The notes under the pieces are model-generated. The model ran no database searches, had not been told where the DNA came from, and worked only from the letters and a program-made list of their open reading frames with translations. Made by a program: the position numbers and the translations under genes. Of a stretch of DNA of 64,000 nt, positions 1 through 24,386 are shown in pieces; position 1 is the first letter of the stretch; each line of letters starts with the position of its first letter. The stretch comes from an uncultured Caldilinea sp. (lineage in GTDB: Bacteria > Chloroflexota > Anaerolineae > Caldilineales > Caldilineaceae): assembly GCF_937128415.1 (NCBI RefSeq), contig NZ_CAKZMJ010000068.1, positions 139,048 to 203,047 of the forward strand, given 5' to 3'.

Positions 1-2
1 CG

Positions 3-955
<953 letters not shown>

Positions 956-959
<4 letters not shown>

Positions 960-1288
960 CGCAGAAATTTGTGCAAAATTCCGCCTCTGCCAAGAACGCA
1001 ACGCCCGCCTTCGTCAACGTCTTACTCCAGGTCGAACGACCTGCCCCGGAAGAGCTTGCGCACTACTCGCGGGGGGAGCGCTATCGACTGTTGCGCGCCA
1101 ATGTCGAGGCGCAGCGCAAGCAACTGCAACAATGGATCGCCATGCACAACCTCAGCGACGAGGTGCGCTCCGTCAGCCCGGCGACCGGGTTCAACATGCT
1201 CTTCGTCGAGTGCACCCCGCACGCGGCGCAGGAGCTGCTCCATGCGCCCGGCGTCATTGACATTACGCCTGTTGATCAAGCAGATTGA
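956..1288 (+). CDS. Small inhibitor-I9-like protein paired with the subtilase
   Basis: Unnamed 110-residue protein with a good ribosome binding site (AGGAGG, 7 nt before the ATG) inside the end of the protease gene, which it overlaps by 4 nt. After a short polar N terminus it shows the alternating pattern of the subtilisin propeptide/inhibitor I9 fold: a strand near residues 20-28 (VNVLLQVE), a long helix around 40-62, then a strand, a 'TPHAAQELL' helix and the closing 'PGVIDITP' strand at about 98-105. That last segment corresponds to the typical 'pGV..iepd' end of I9 domains. I infer a stand-alone inhibitor, chaperone or immunity partner for the upstream protease. No signal peptide is visible, which suggests both act in the cytoplasm unless the protease's missing N terminus says otherwise. 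Confidence 0.6.
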
Positions 1289-1301
1289 GTTGAAGACCCT
1301 T

Positions 1302-2570
<1,269 letters not shown>

Positions 2571-2620
2571 AACTACGGCGTCGAACCTACGTCGAACCCT
2601 CTGCGTCTGGCAATTGTCGA

Positions 2621-2649
2621 TTGAACGGCCCTTCCTGTTCTGGTATGCT
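2621..2649 (+). promoter_or_regulatory. Candidate sigma70-type promoter for the large secreted protein
   Basis: TTGAAC (2621-2626) and TATGCT (2644-2649) with a 17-nt spacer, each matching consensus at 4 of 6 positions. It lies in the otherwise featureless gap between moeA and the gene at 2837. Confidence 0.35.
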
Positions 2650-2836
2650 CTGCTGCGGGAAGGTTCGAGGCTTGCTCGAATTCCCCAAGACCTTACGATT
2701 CATCGAAATGTACGGCTGAGCGCCGCACCGACCATCACCGCTGTCTATTGCTCAAGTCGTTCTATCGATTGCCAGATTCAACTGCGCAACCTTTATTCTG
2801 ATGCGCACAGCAAAGGATGAAAAGAGGAGAAGGCCG

Positions 2837-6631
<3,795 letters not shown>

Positions 6632-6740
6632 CATGGGGCAGGAGAAAATCTTGCGGATAGAGCGGAGGTGACGCTGCTTCCGTGTTTGCAACGCGTCTTC
6701 GCGCTTGCAGGCAAAGGCTTGCAGGTAAAGTGAAAAAGCG

Positions 6741-6773
6741 AAAGGAGGAGCGCCTCTGTCGCTCCTCCTTTTT
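6741..6773. terminator. Bidirectional intrinsic terminator between convergent genes
   Basis: A perfect 12-bp stem (6741-6752 with 6760-6771) and a 7-nt loop, with T residues on the right and A residues on the left. It sits between the stop at 6631 and the opposing stop at 6796, so it can serve both strands. Confidence 0.9.
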
Positions 6774-6795
6774 GCGTCGCCGCTGCGGCTGTCGT

Positions 6796-9711
6796 CTACG
6801 GTTGCTTAAAAATCACGGGGAGATGATTGGCCGCTCCCACGTTCACCGACACTGCGTTCGACGTTACAGGCGTGGCCGGATGCGTTGCCGAGTGGACCGT
6901 GGCAGTGTTCGTTAGCGTCAGACCGACCGTGATCGCAGCGCTTGCCTCGATCATGATAGCCGGCGCCGGGCCGAGAGCGAGCGAAGGTGCAGAGCAAATT
7001 ACGCTCGGTGCACTAAAACCGCAACTCCAGCCAGCCCCCGAGGCGCCGATGAAATTCATGCCGGTTGGCAGAACGTCGGTCACCACGACGCTGGCCGCAG
7101 GGCTCGGGCCTGTATTGGTCACCAGGAGCGTATAGGAGATAGTCGCGCCCGACGCCACCGTGTTGGTCAAGATGGCATTGTAGCTCTGCATCTTGCCGAT
7201 CTGCAGGTTGGCCACAGGGGTGACCGGTGTATTCACGACGGAAACGTTATTAACCAAACCAGGGTCAGGGTTGCCCGAAGCGACCGTGGCCGTGTTGACG
7301 ACGGAGCCGGCGAGGGTCGGCGCCGTCGCCGTAAAGACAAGCGTGGTTCCTGCGCCGGCTGCAAGCGTCGGCAGCGTAAAGATTGCCTGGCCGCTGCTGC
7401 TGCTCTGCAAAGTAAATCCGCCTCCGTTTACGACGCCGCCGAAGCTTGCACCGCCTGTGAGCGTGTCGGTTAAGACAATGTTCAAGGCGGAGCCAAAGCT
7501 GCTCAGGTTCACGACCAACACGGTGTAGGTGATGGTTTCTCCGCTCATCACAGAGGCAGGGAAGACCGTCTTGTTAACAGAGAGGTCTGCTTCCTCCAAC
7601 TCAAAGGCGCCGATGTCGCAAGCTGCGCCCTGTGGCCGCGCCAGGCCGCGCTGATCGCTTATGACGCCATAACCGTTGCAGGCCCCGGCCTGATCGATCG
7701 CGGGGCTTCCTGCTCCGAGCGCGTGATTGGGTGTTGCGCCGCCGTTCAAAGCCAGCGGCTGCAACAGCGGATTGACATTGGTGAATGCAAAGCCGGTGCA
7801 GGAAGCATCGTCCGACAACGACGCGCCATTGTGAGTCACCGCAGCGCCGGTGCAATTCCCCCCTGCGTTGTTCGCCAACAAGGTCGCCAATACTTCAACA
7901 GGGGCGCCAGGCTCGACATGGAGGCCGCCTCCGGTCGAGTTTGCAATCGTCGTGTGCGTCAGGTAGCTCGTGGTGTTGAAAGAGTTGAAATTATATAGTC
8001 CGCCGCCGCTCGCAGCGCTGTTGCCACTCAACGTAGCATTGATGCTATGGAACAGATACGAGTTCAAGACGCCGCCGCCTCGCTGCCCCCCGACGTTGCC
8101 GACGATGCTAGAGTTGAGCACCGTCATTTCGCCGTTGGAGTGGATGCCGCCGCCCCATAACAGAGCGCCGCTGCCGGAGACCGTGTTGCTCTGAATGAGG
8201 CTGCTATCCACGATCACGGTGTCCACCAAGGTCACAATGTTGATGCCGCCGCCGCTAACCAATCCACCGCCTGTGCCACTCGCCGAATTGTTCGCAACGG
8301 TGACGCTGTTCAGGAAAAGCTGGCCTCCCGGAGGCGTAATCTGAGCATAGCTCGCAATGCCGCCTCCGCTTGCATTTGTAGCCTCGATGCGGTTATGAGA
8401 GATGGTCCCCCTGACGATAGACATTTTCTGTTGTTGGTTGAGAACACCCCCACCGTAAACGTCCGCACTGACTAACGGCGATGCCGTGTCGACAACGTTG
8501 AATTCGATGCGGACGGCGTTCAACGATGCAGCCGAACCGGCGTTTAAGACGCCGCCTCCGCCGACCGCCGAGCCATTCAAAATCGCTCGGACGTGGTTGT
8601 ATGAAATCTGCCCGCCTGCAATAGTCAGCGGACCGGTTGCACCGGTCGCTTGATGAATTCCCCCTCCTCCTGCAACCCACAACGAAGGCGTCGAGGGATC
8701 ATAAAAAACAACATTGCTCATCACGTCAGTGTTGTTCAGATTCAAGCCGGAGACGCTCCAGATCCCGCCGCCGCCCAGGCCTGTGCCGACCTGAAGATAG
8801 CCGGCGACATTGCTGAGCACCCGACTGTCGTCGATCTGTAATCCACGAGTCGTCAGATTGGCGACGCCGCCGCCTTCCACCTCCGAGCGGTTATAGGCGA
8901 CGGTGCTGGTGAGGATCGTCCTGGGAAAAGGACCGCCGCCTAACCATAGTCCGCCTCCTTGGCCGCCGCTGAGGGGGGATGCATCGGCTGTGTTGCTGAG
9001 CACCTCACTTGTTTCAAGCACAAAATTGCCGTTGAACTTTTCACACGCGCCGCCACCGTTGCCGCCCACCACCTCGTTGTCCTGCAGCCTCACATTTCGC
9101 AGCGTGAGCGAACGATTCGAGCCAATCGCCCGTACGCCTCCGCCGCTAAAGCTGCACACCATTCCCGTCTCGGGAGTCGCCGTAAAATCGACCGCCCCCC
9201 CTCGAATCACGAGATTTTCGAGCAAAATATCTCCTTGCGGCGAGCTGCCGCTTGGGATGTCAAAGATGCGATCCGTCCAGGCGGCGACGGTTTCCACCGT
9301 CACTTTGCCGGGCGGCCCTGAAATTGTCAGACTGTTGGGAAAGGAAGGATCGTTAATATCCAGATCGAGGAATGAATTGTCGTCATTGTTGACGCCAGAG
9401 GACAACGACAACTGCACCACGGAGATGCCCGGCCCGAAACGAATTGTATCGTTTCCATAAGCTCCAACGGCGACGCAACCGCCGAAATCACTGTCTTGGT
9501 TAGCGGATTGAATCGCCTCGCGTAAAGAGCAGGTTGCGTTTGGCGCTACATCGTATTCATCGTTAGGCGTATTCACCGTGAGGTCCGCGGCATTCACAAC
9601 ACTGCTGAAGGCAATGACAGCCATCAGCGCCGCCGTGATGCTGAGACAGCCTCTAAGAAACTTAAGCAGAAGTTTCGGTGGGCGCGACCCTTTTGCCTTT
9701 TCGTCCTCCAT
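6796..9711 (-). CDS. Secreted CSLREA / beta-helix / DUF11 surface protein
   Basis: A 971-residue secreted protein, probably adhesive or structural. The start at 9711 has AAGGGGGAG just upstream; longer versions reaching 9834 lack a site. Residues 14-41 form a signal peptide or membrane anchor ending VVNA. CSLREA follows at 61-66 (the CSLREA domain), then about 600 residues of Gly/Asn-rich repeats ('GGGI', 'NSxV..N') typical of right-handed parallel beta-helices and polymorphic outer-membrane-type proteins, closing with DIGAFE near 699. Two DUF11 immunoglobulin-like repeats follow (about 705-820 and 825-940, each with 'ITYTVLVVN' or 'ISYTLLVTN'). The chain ends HLPVIFKQP, a motif also seen inside the neighbouring secreted protein. 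It runs towards that gene and shares its terminator. Confidence 0.88.
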   Translation of the reverse strand: MEDEKAKGSRPPKLLLKFLRGCLSITAALMAVIAFSSVVNAADLTVNTPNDEYDVAPNATCSLREAIQSANQDSDFGGCVAVGAYGNDTIRFGPGISVVQLSLSSGVNNDDNSFLDLDINDPSFPNSLTISGPPGKVTVETVAAWTDRIFDIPSGSSPQGDILLENLVIRGGAVDFTATPETGMVCSFSGGGVRAIGSNRSLTLRNVRLQDNEVVGGNGGGACEKFNGNFVLETSEVLSNTADASPLSGGQGGGLWLGGGPFPRTILTSTVAYNRSEVEGGGVANLTTRGLQIDDSRVLSNVAGYLQVGTGLGGGGIWSVSGLNLNNTDVMSNVVFYDPSTPSLWVAGGGGIHQATGATGPLTIAGGQISYNHVRAILNGSAVGGGGVLNAGSAASLNAVRIEFNVVDTASPLVSADVYGGGVLNQQQKMSIVRGTISHNRIEATNASGGGIASYAQITPPGGQLFLNSVTVANNSASGTGGGLVSGGGINIVTLVDTVIVDSSLIQSNTVSGSGALLWGGGIHSNGEMTVLNSSIVGNVGGQRGGGVLNSYLFHSINATLSGNSAASGGGLYNFNSFNTTSYLTHTTIANSTGGGLHVEPGAPVEVLATLLANNAGGNCTGAAVTHNGASLSDDASCTGFAFTNVNPLLQPLALNGGATPNHALGAGSPAIDQAGACNGYGVISDQRGLARPQGAACDIGAFELEEADLSVNKTVFPASVMSGETITYTVLVVNLSSFGSALNIVLTDTLTGGASFGGVVNGGGFTLQSSSSGQAIFTLPTLAAGAGTTLVFTATAPTLAGSVVNTATVASGNPDPGLVNNVSVVNTPVTPVANLQIGKMQSYNAILTNTVASGATISYTLLVTNTGPSPAASVVVTDVLPTGMNFIGASGAGWSCGFSAPSVICSAPSLALGPAPAIMIEASAAITVGLTLTNTATVHSATHPATPVTSNAVSVNVGAANHLPVIFKQP

Positions 9712-9930
9712 AGACTCCCCCTTGCGATATCCTGAAAATGACGAAACCACATCTGTAAACATTGATGGCGCGCCATTGTCGATCATCGTAGACAGCAGGC
9801 GACAAAACGCTGTGACTTGCGACACAAGCGTCATGTGTTGTCCGCTCTTGACAGATCACCGGCTTAGGGGGGCCGAACGGGGAGATTCAAAAATTTCTCT
9901 GGAGCGCAAAAGGACGATCTCCACCGGACA
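9712..9930. other. Intergenic leader upstream of the CSLREA gene
   Basis: Non-coding stretch preceding the leftward gene that starts at 9711. It must hold that gene's promoter, but I see no convincing -35/-10 pair and no repeat worth naming. Confidence 0.4.
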
Positions 9931-9963
9931 ATAAAAAGTAGGAGCGGCATCCACCGCTCCTAC
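9931..9963 (-). terminator. Intrinsic terminator of the oxidoreductase operon
   Basis: A perfect 10-bp stem (9938-9947 with 9954-9963) with a 6-nt loop. Read on the minus strand it is followed by a run of T (the A run at 9933-9937). It lies about 50 nt after the stop at 10014. Confidence 0.88.
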
Positions 9964-10013
9964 ATCTCCATGCGTCATTCTAGCATAGGCGGCGCTTTGC
10001 GACGCCAAAAACG

Positions 10014-10994
<981 letters not shown>

Positions 10995-11013
10995 GGCGTC
11001 CTCCTGTGTGATG

Positions 11014-11053
11014 CGTGTTTCGTGTTGCGTGGCGCGTGTTTCGTTACGGAATG
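11014..11053. repeat. Short degenerate tandem repeat between two genes
   Basis: About three imperfect copies of a unit like GCGTGTTTCGT occur between the oxidoreductase and acetamidase genes (for example 'gcgtgtttcgtgttgcg' then 'gcgtgtttcgttac'). It has no coding value. Confidence 0.5.
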
Positions 11054-11070
11054 CGCACCATGCAGCAATC

Positions 11071-13286
<2,216 letters not shown>

Positions 13287-13569
13287 AAACGCCAGCCGCC
13301 TTTCCTGTGTGGATGGATGAATGCTTTTTAATCCGACGGAGCTTTATACAAACAATATCGTATCACAAAGCATGTTCAGCTTCGTCAGTTAGCGACGAAT
13401 TATATTTAACAAACAAATTATGCAGCAGAATCTGGCAATCGATAGAGCATATTGAGAAACTAGTCGGCGATGATGGTGGGTGCAGCTCCCAGCCGCACGT
13501 TCTCGGTGAACCGCACGGTCTTGAGGAATGTAAGGAAGCACAGAAAGGGGAAAAGCGAGGTGGCCTGGC
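13287..13569. other. AT-rich intergenic region upstream of the amidase operon
   Basis: No gene seen. The part at 13340-13445 is clearly AT-rich. On the minus strand a perfect TATAAT occurs (13399-13404) and a small inverted repeat TTCGTC/GACGAA (13381-13386, 13394-13399) lies just after it, but no matching -35 is evident. The remainder (about 13460-13569) is GC-rich and unassigned. Confidence 0.35.
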
Positions 13570-14622
13570 TCACGGCGACGCCGGCTGCGACTGCAGAGTG
13601 CTCTCGCGCACGATCAGCTCCGGCTGCAACAAGTGCATGGCAGGCGGCTCAGGCTCGGCGTCCTGAAGACGCAGTTCAATCCGGCGATGCAGCTCCTCGA
13701 CGGCCACCCGCCCTAAATCGAGAAGATGTTGACGGATGGTCGTCAGCGCGGGCCAGAAAAAGGCCGACTCCGGAATGTTGTCGAAGCCCACGACCGACAC
13801 CTCTTCCGGCACGCGGCGGCCGGTGGCGTGACAATAGCGCAGCGCGCCGAGCGCCATTTGGTCGTTGCAGGCGAACACGGCGTCGAGGTCCGGCCGGCGA
13901 TGCAACAGGGCTTCCAGCGCAGCTTCTCCGGAGGCCGCCGACCAACTTCCTTCGTAGATCAGCGCATCATCGCCTTCCAGGCCGGCCTCGTCGAGCGCGC
14001 GGCGCCATCCTTCCAATCGCTGCCGGGCCTCCCACCACGTCAACGGCCCCGTGATGACACCGATCGTGCGCCGACCTGTAGCGATCAGGTGACGGGTCGC
14101 CAGCTGGGCGCCAACGCAGTTATCGGTGGAGACGATCGAGGCCCCCGGCCGCGGCGCCATCGTCAGAAAAATGATCGGCGGCAGCGTGCGCAGCCGCTCC
14201 TCATCGATCCACGCCCGATTGTCGCCCACCTCGTGCACCGCCCAGATGATGCCGTCCACGCGTCGCGCCGTCAGCTCATCGAGCACGGCGTCGACGTCGG
14301 CGACGTCTGGCTCATGCAGCAGGTCAAGCAACAGCGAGTATCCCAGTTCCGCCGCCGCCCGCTCGATGCCCACCAGAGTGCGCGAGGGGCCGTAAAACTC
14401 CAATCCATACGTCACCACGCCCAACGTGTCGCTGCTGCGGTTCACCAGGCTGCGCGCCAGGAGATTCGGCTGATACCCCAGCTCCTCCACGGCGCGCAGG
14501 ACGCGCTCGCGCGTCGCTTCCGCCACCGGACGTTTGCCGGTCAAGACGTTGGAGACCGTGCCCGCCGAGACGCCTGCATGGGCGGCGACGTCCACAATGG
14601 TCACAGGATGTTTGCGCTCCAT
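13570..14622 (-). CDS. LacI-family transcriptional repressor, divergent from sugar ABC genes
   Basis: A 350-residue DNA-binding regulator. Residues 7-60 form the LacI helix-turn-helix and hinge ('TIVDVAAHAGVSAGTVSNVL'). The rest is a periplasmic-binding-protein-like effector domain with 'DAVFACNDQMALGAL' and 'VSVVGFDNIPES', the usual sugar-sensing core. The ATG at 14622 has AAGGA 8 nt upstream. It is transcribed away from the ABC importer starting at 14836, and the gap between them holds a LacI-type palindrome over a consensus promoter, so it very probably represses that importer and releases on binding its sugar. The effector is not identifiable from sequence. Confidence 0.93.
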   Translation of the reverse strand: MERKHPVTIVDVAAHAGVSAGTVSNVLTGKRPVAEATRERVLRAVEELGYQPNLLARSLVNRSSDTLGVVTYGLEFYGPSRTLVGIERAAAELGYSLLLDLLHEPDVADVDAVLDELTARRVDGIIWAVHEVGDNRAWIDEERLRTLPPIIFLTMAPRPGASIVSTDNCVGAQLATRHLIATGRRTIGVITGPLTWWEARQRLEGWRRALDEAGLEGDDALIYEGSWSAASGEAALEALLHRRPDLDAVFACNDQMALGALRYCHATGRRVPEEVSVVGFDNIPESAFFWPALTTIRQHLLDLGRVAVEELHRRIELRLQDAEPEPPAMHLLQPELIVRESTLQSQPASP

Positions 14623-14710
14623 TCAAAAATCCTTGTCCGATGTTCAGGTTGATCGAACGCTCAAGTCGACCCGCACCTTCGAGCAATGAAGGGAGATGAA
14701 AAACAAGCAA

Positions 14711-14762
14711 TTGACAAGCGGAATCGACCTGTGTTACAATCAATGTCGTTAAAACGTTTTAA
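14711..14762 (+). promoter_or_regulatory. Sigma70-type promoter with overlapping LacI-type operator
   Basis: TTGACA (14711-14716), an 18-nt spacer and TACAAT (14735-14740) form a near-consensus promoter. The perfect palindrome TTAAAACGTTTTAA (14749-14762) with the central CG typical of LacI-family sites covers the expected transcription start. A repressor bound there would block initiation of the ABC importer operon. Confidence 0.85.
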
Positions 14763-14835
14763 GAATATTGTACGACGCATCCCTGGGCTTGTCAACGCCC
14801 GCTTTTAATAAGACCTTTGGCCCATCGAGCAATTT

Positions 14836-17410
<2,575 letters not shown>

Positions 17411-17547
17411 AAAAGGGTGCACAGTCTGAGAGCGACTTAGATCGCCCCTGTTGCGTGCAATCGGTCGCCCTTCCAACCTTGACGCAGAGAGGAGATTCCC
17501 TCTGTCTATACCGTTCATTTTGATTCAAACAACGCAAGGAGCGGACT

Positions 17548-18678
<1,131 letters not shown>

Positions 18679-18700
18679 TCTCTAGCGGTTCACCTGTACA

Positions 18701-18755
<55 letters not shown>

Positions 18756-18995
18756 AACGACGAGTTCAAATTTCAAACCCCAAGCTCCTGGAAGGAATTC
18801 CCCGCGCAATATCCTGAGAAACCCCTGTTGCACAGTCCGGCGACTCGGTCGGCGTCAGCGCCGGCGAATTCCTCATCTCCTCTCCCCGACCGCCGAAGGC
18901 GCTGCGAGCGTCTGGGCGAAGCGATCAACCACAAAGGAGCGAAGACACAAGGAGGCTCAAAAGAATCGTGCGTTAGAAATTGTCGGGGATGAAAT
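18756..18995. other. Intergenic region before the metal-regulator promoter
   Basis: No gene supported. It contains a stretch resembling 'accacaaaggagcgaagacacaaggagg' type low-complexity DNA (about 18930-18957) and otherwise nothing I can interpret. An open frame across it is compositionally non-coding. Confidence 0.4.
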
Positions 18996-19047
18996 TTGAC
19001 AATCGAATTTAGATAGAACAAAATATTTTTAGCCATAACTAAAAATA
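18996..19047 (+). promoter_or_regulatory. Promoter with DtxR/MntR-type inverted-repeat operator
   Basis: TTGACA (18996-19001), a 17-nt spacer and CAAAAT (19019-19024) make a plausible promoter. TATTTTTAG (19024-19032) and CTAAAAATA (19039-19047) are perfect inverted arms around CCATAA. The core TAGCCATAACTA resembles DtxR/MntR boxes (TTAGG-TTAGCCTAACC type) and overlaps the expected start site, so the regulator gene is probably autoregulated by metal. Confidence 0.7.
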
Positions 19048-19075
19048 CGTGTATAACAAACACAACACAAAAACC

Positions 19076-19765
19076 ATGAAGAAATCCGGCGCCACCCAGT
19101 CCGTTCAGGACTATCTGAAACACATTTATGAACTGACCGAAGATGGCTCTTCCGCCAGCACCGGCGCGCTGGCGCAGCGCCTGAAGGTGAAGCCCGCCTC
19201 GGTCACGGGGATGCTCCGGAAGCTGGCTGCGGAAGATCCGCCGCTGGTGGAATACCGGAAGCACCAAGGGGTGGTGCTCACCGCCGCCGGTCGCCGGGCG
19301 GCGCTGGAGGTCATCCGCCACCATCGCCTGATTGAGGCCTGGTTGGTGCAATCGCTGGGGTATTCCTGGGACGAAGTGCACGAAGAGGCGGAGCGGCTGG
19401 AGCACGTCATCTCAGAGGAATTCGAGCGCCGCATCGACGCTGCGCTCGGCTACCCGACGCGCGACCCCCACGGCGAGCTGATCCCCGGCGCCGACCTGAG
19501 CATGCCCGAGGATGAGTCGCTGCCGCTTTCGGCGCTGCGCCCAGGCCGGGGCGCCGTTATTCTGCGCGTGCTGGCGCGCGACCTGAATCTGCTGCGTCAT
19601 CTCGAGGCGCTGGGGCTGACGCCAGGTGCGCAGATCGATGTGATCGATTATTCGCCCTTTGACAACAACTTGACGATTCGAGCCGGGGAACAGACGCACG
19701 TGTTGGGGCTGAATATTACGGCAAAGATATTTGTTCGATTTGAGGAACAAGACAACGATTCTTGA
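19076..19765 (+). CDS. DtxR/MntR-family metal-dependent regulator
   Basis: A 229-residue regulator with the full DtxR architecture: winged helix (1-65, recognition part 'ALAQRLKVKPASVTGMLRKL'), metal-binding/dimerisation domain (66-145) and a C-terminal FeoA/SH3-like domain (about 155-225). In the helix that corresponds to DtxR 'HxEACxWEH' this protein reads HEEAERLEH, so the position equivalent to DtxR Cys102 is Glu106. That fits a manganese-type sensor better than an iron one (inference). The ATG at 19076 is preferred over 19049 because the latter abuts the operator; neither has a clear ribosome binding site. It sits directly before a Mn/Zn-type ABC importer that it likely controls. Confidence 0.92.
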   Translation: MKKSGATQSVQDYLKHIYELTEDGSSASTGALAQRLKVKPASVTGMLRKLAAEDPPLVEYRKHQGVVLTAAGRRAALEVIRHHRLIEAWLVQSLGYSWDEVHEEAERLEHVISEEFERRIDAALGYPTRDPHGELIPGADLSMPEDESLPLSALRPGRGAVILRVLARDLNLLRHLEALGLTPGAQIDVIDYSPFDNNLTIRAGEQTHVLGLNITAKIFVRFEEQDNDS

Positions 19766-19877
19766 GACAAGCAACGATTGTGAATGAACCGAAAGAGCAC
19801 AGCTGCGAGCAGCGCCTGCAAAATGATCCGATTGATGATTCGATAGCGAAACAACTACAGGAAGGGAAGAGGCGAAC

Positions 19878-22474
<2,597 letters not shown>

Positions 22475-22580
22475 ACATGGATTCAACGCAAGGGCGCAAA
22501 AAAGGAAGAGAGTGGTCGTCTGGCTGCGCCGCGCCTCGCCAGGCTTGCCAGGCGACAAGGAAGAGGCAAAGGAGCAGCGT

Positions 22581-23453
<873 letters not shown>

Positions 23454-23454
23454 G

Positions 23455-23473
23455 GTTATGGAGACTTTAATGT
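23455..23473. repeat. Left copy of 19-bp direct repeat flanking the HIT/HNH cassette
   Basis: GTTATGGAGACTTTAATGT, matching 17 of 19 bases of GTTACGGAGACTTTAACGT at 25747-25765 in the same orientation. It starts 1 nt after the metal permease stop codon. Confidence 0.75.
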
Positions 23474-23498
23474 AGCTGTCGTCTGCAAAGTCTCTGGC

Positions 23499-24386
23499 CT
23501 ATCCCATTTTCCGATAATTCCCCTTGCCTGGAATGACATGACGCACGCCGCCAGTTGGGTCCTCTGCATCGCCGGAGTAGCGCGGTATGAGGTGGATATG
23601 CACATGTGGCACTGTCTGTCCGGCAGTTGCGCCGACATTGATCCCCACATTGAAGCCATCAGGATGAAAACGTTCGATGAGTAACTGCTGCACTCTATCC
23701 GCCATGAGCCAACAGGCAGTTTTGACATGTGTCGAGAGGTCAAAGTAATTCGCGATGTGCTTCTTGGGTATGATCAGGGCGTGACCAGGTGACACAGGAT
23801 ACTTGTCGAAAATAGCAAAAGTGGTGGCTGACTCAGTTATCAGTTCTCTTTCTGCTTCGGGTGCGCAAAAGGGACAGGTCGCAGCGTCGGGATGTGGCAT
23901 CCGGTTATAAGGGCGGTATTCATAGATTTCGCAGTGCTCGGTGCGCAGGATGCTCAAGTAAGGGAGTTTGACATTGCACTGATAGACGCTTACGCCATGC
24001 TTCACATGCGTACGGAAGCCGTCACGCTGAATGTCACGTCGCACGGCAAAATAAGCACGTCCTGTGGGGGCCAACAGTTCAGAAACAGCCATCAGGACAT
24101 GGGCTTGTTCCTCTGGAAGTAGAACATTCAGGACATAGAGGCACAGAATGGTGTCGAATCGACCCTGTGGCAAGTCAGGAGCATAATGAGGGTCGTAGCC
24201 ACTGACATCGACCCCTTTTTGGCGCAAGAAGGCCACATCTTGGCCCAATCCACTGCCGAAATCAAGCACACGTCCACGAATCAGACCTGATCGCCACAAA
24301 TACCGAACAGGGAAAGAGGCTTCCGAGCGTTCCTTGACCGTAAGATGGCTGTTCGGGTTTTGAGGCGAACGAAACACCAGGTTCAT
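23499..24386 (-). CDS. Bifunctional SAM-dependent methyltransferase / HIT-domain protein
   Basis: A 295-residue fusion. Residues 1-150 are a class I SAM-dependent methyltransferase with motif I 'VLDFGSGLG' (40-48) and 'FDTILCLYVLNVL'. Residues 165-295 are a HIT (histidine triad) nucleotide hydrolase/transferase domain, with a CPFC pair at 171-174 and the active-site triad HVHIH at 261-265. It could methylate and/or hydrolyse a nucleotidyl adduct; the substrate is unknown. The start at 24386 overlaps the HNH nuclease stop (ATGA), so both are coupled. Base composition is lower in GC than the flanks, and the pair is bracketed by a direct repeat, which suggests acquisition by transfer and a nucleic-acid-directed (defence or repair) role. 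Confidence 0.85.
   Translation of the reverse strand: MNLVFRSPQNPNSHLTVKERSEASFPVRYLWRSGLIRGRVLDFGSGLGQDVAFLRQKGVDVSGYDPHYAPDLPQGRFDTILCLYVLNVLLPEEQAHVLMAVSELLAPTGRAYFAVRRDIQRDGFRTHVKHGVSVYQCNVKLPYLSILRTEHCEIYEYRPYNRMPHPDAATCPFCAPEAERELITESATTFAIFDKYPVSPGHALIIPKKHIANYFDLSTHVKTACWLMADRVQQLLIERFHPDGFNVGINVGATAGQTVPHVHIHLIPRYSGDAEDPTGGVRHVIPGKGNYRKMG

Noticed and set aside
2614..2820. A 68-codon frame in the gap before the large secreted protein
   Set aside because: No homology, no ribosome binding site and overlap with a candidate promoter.
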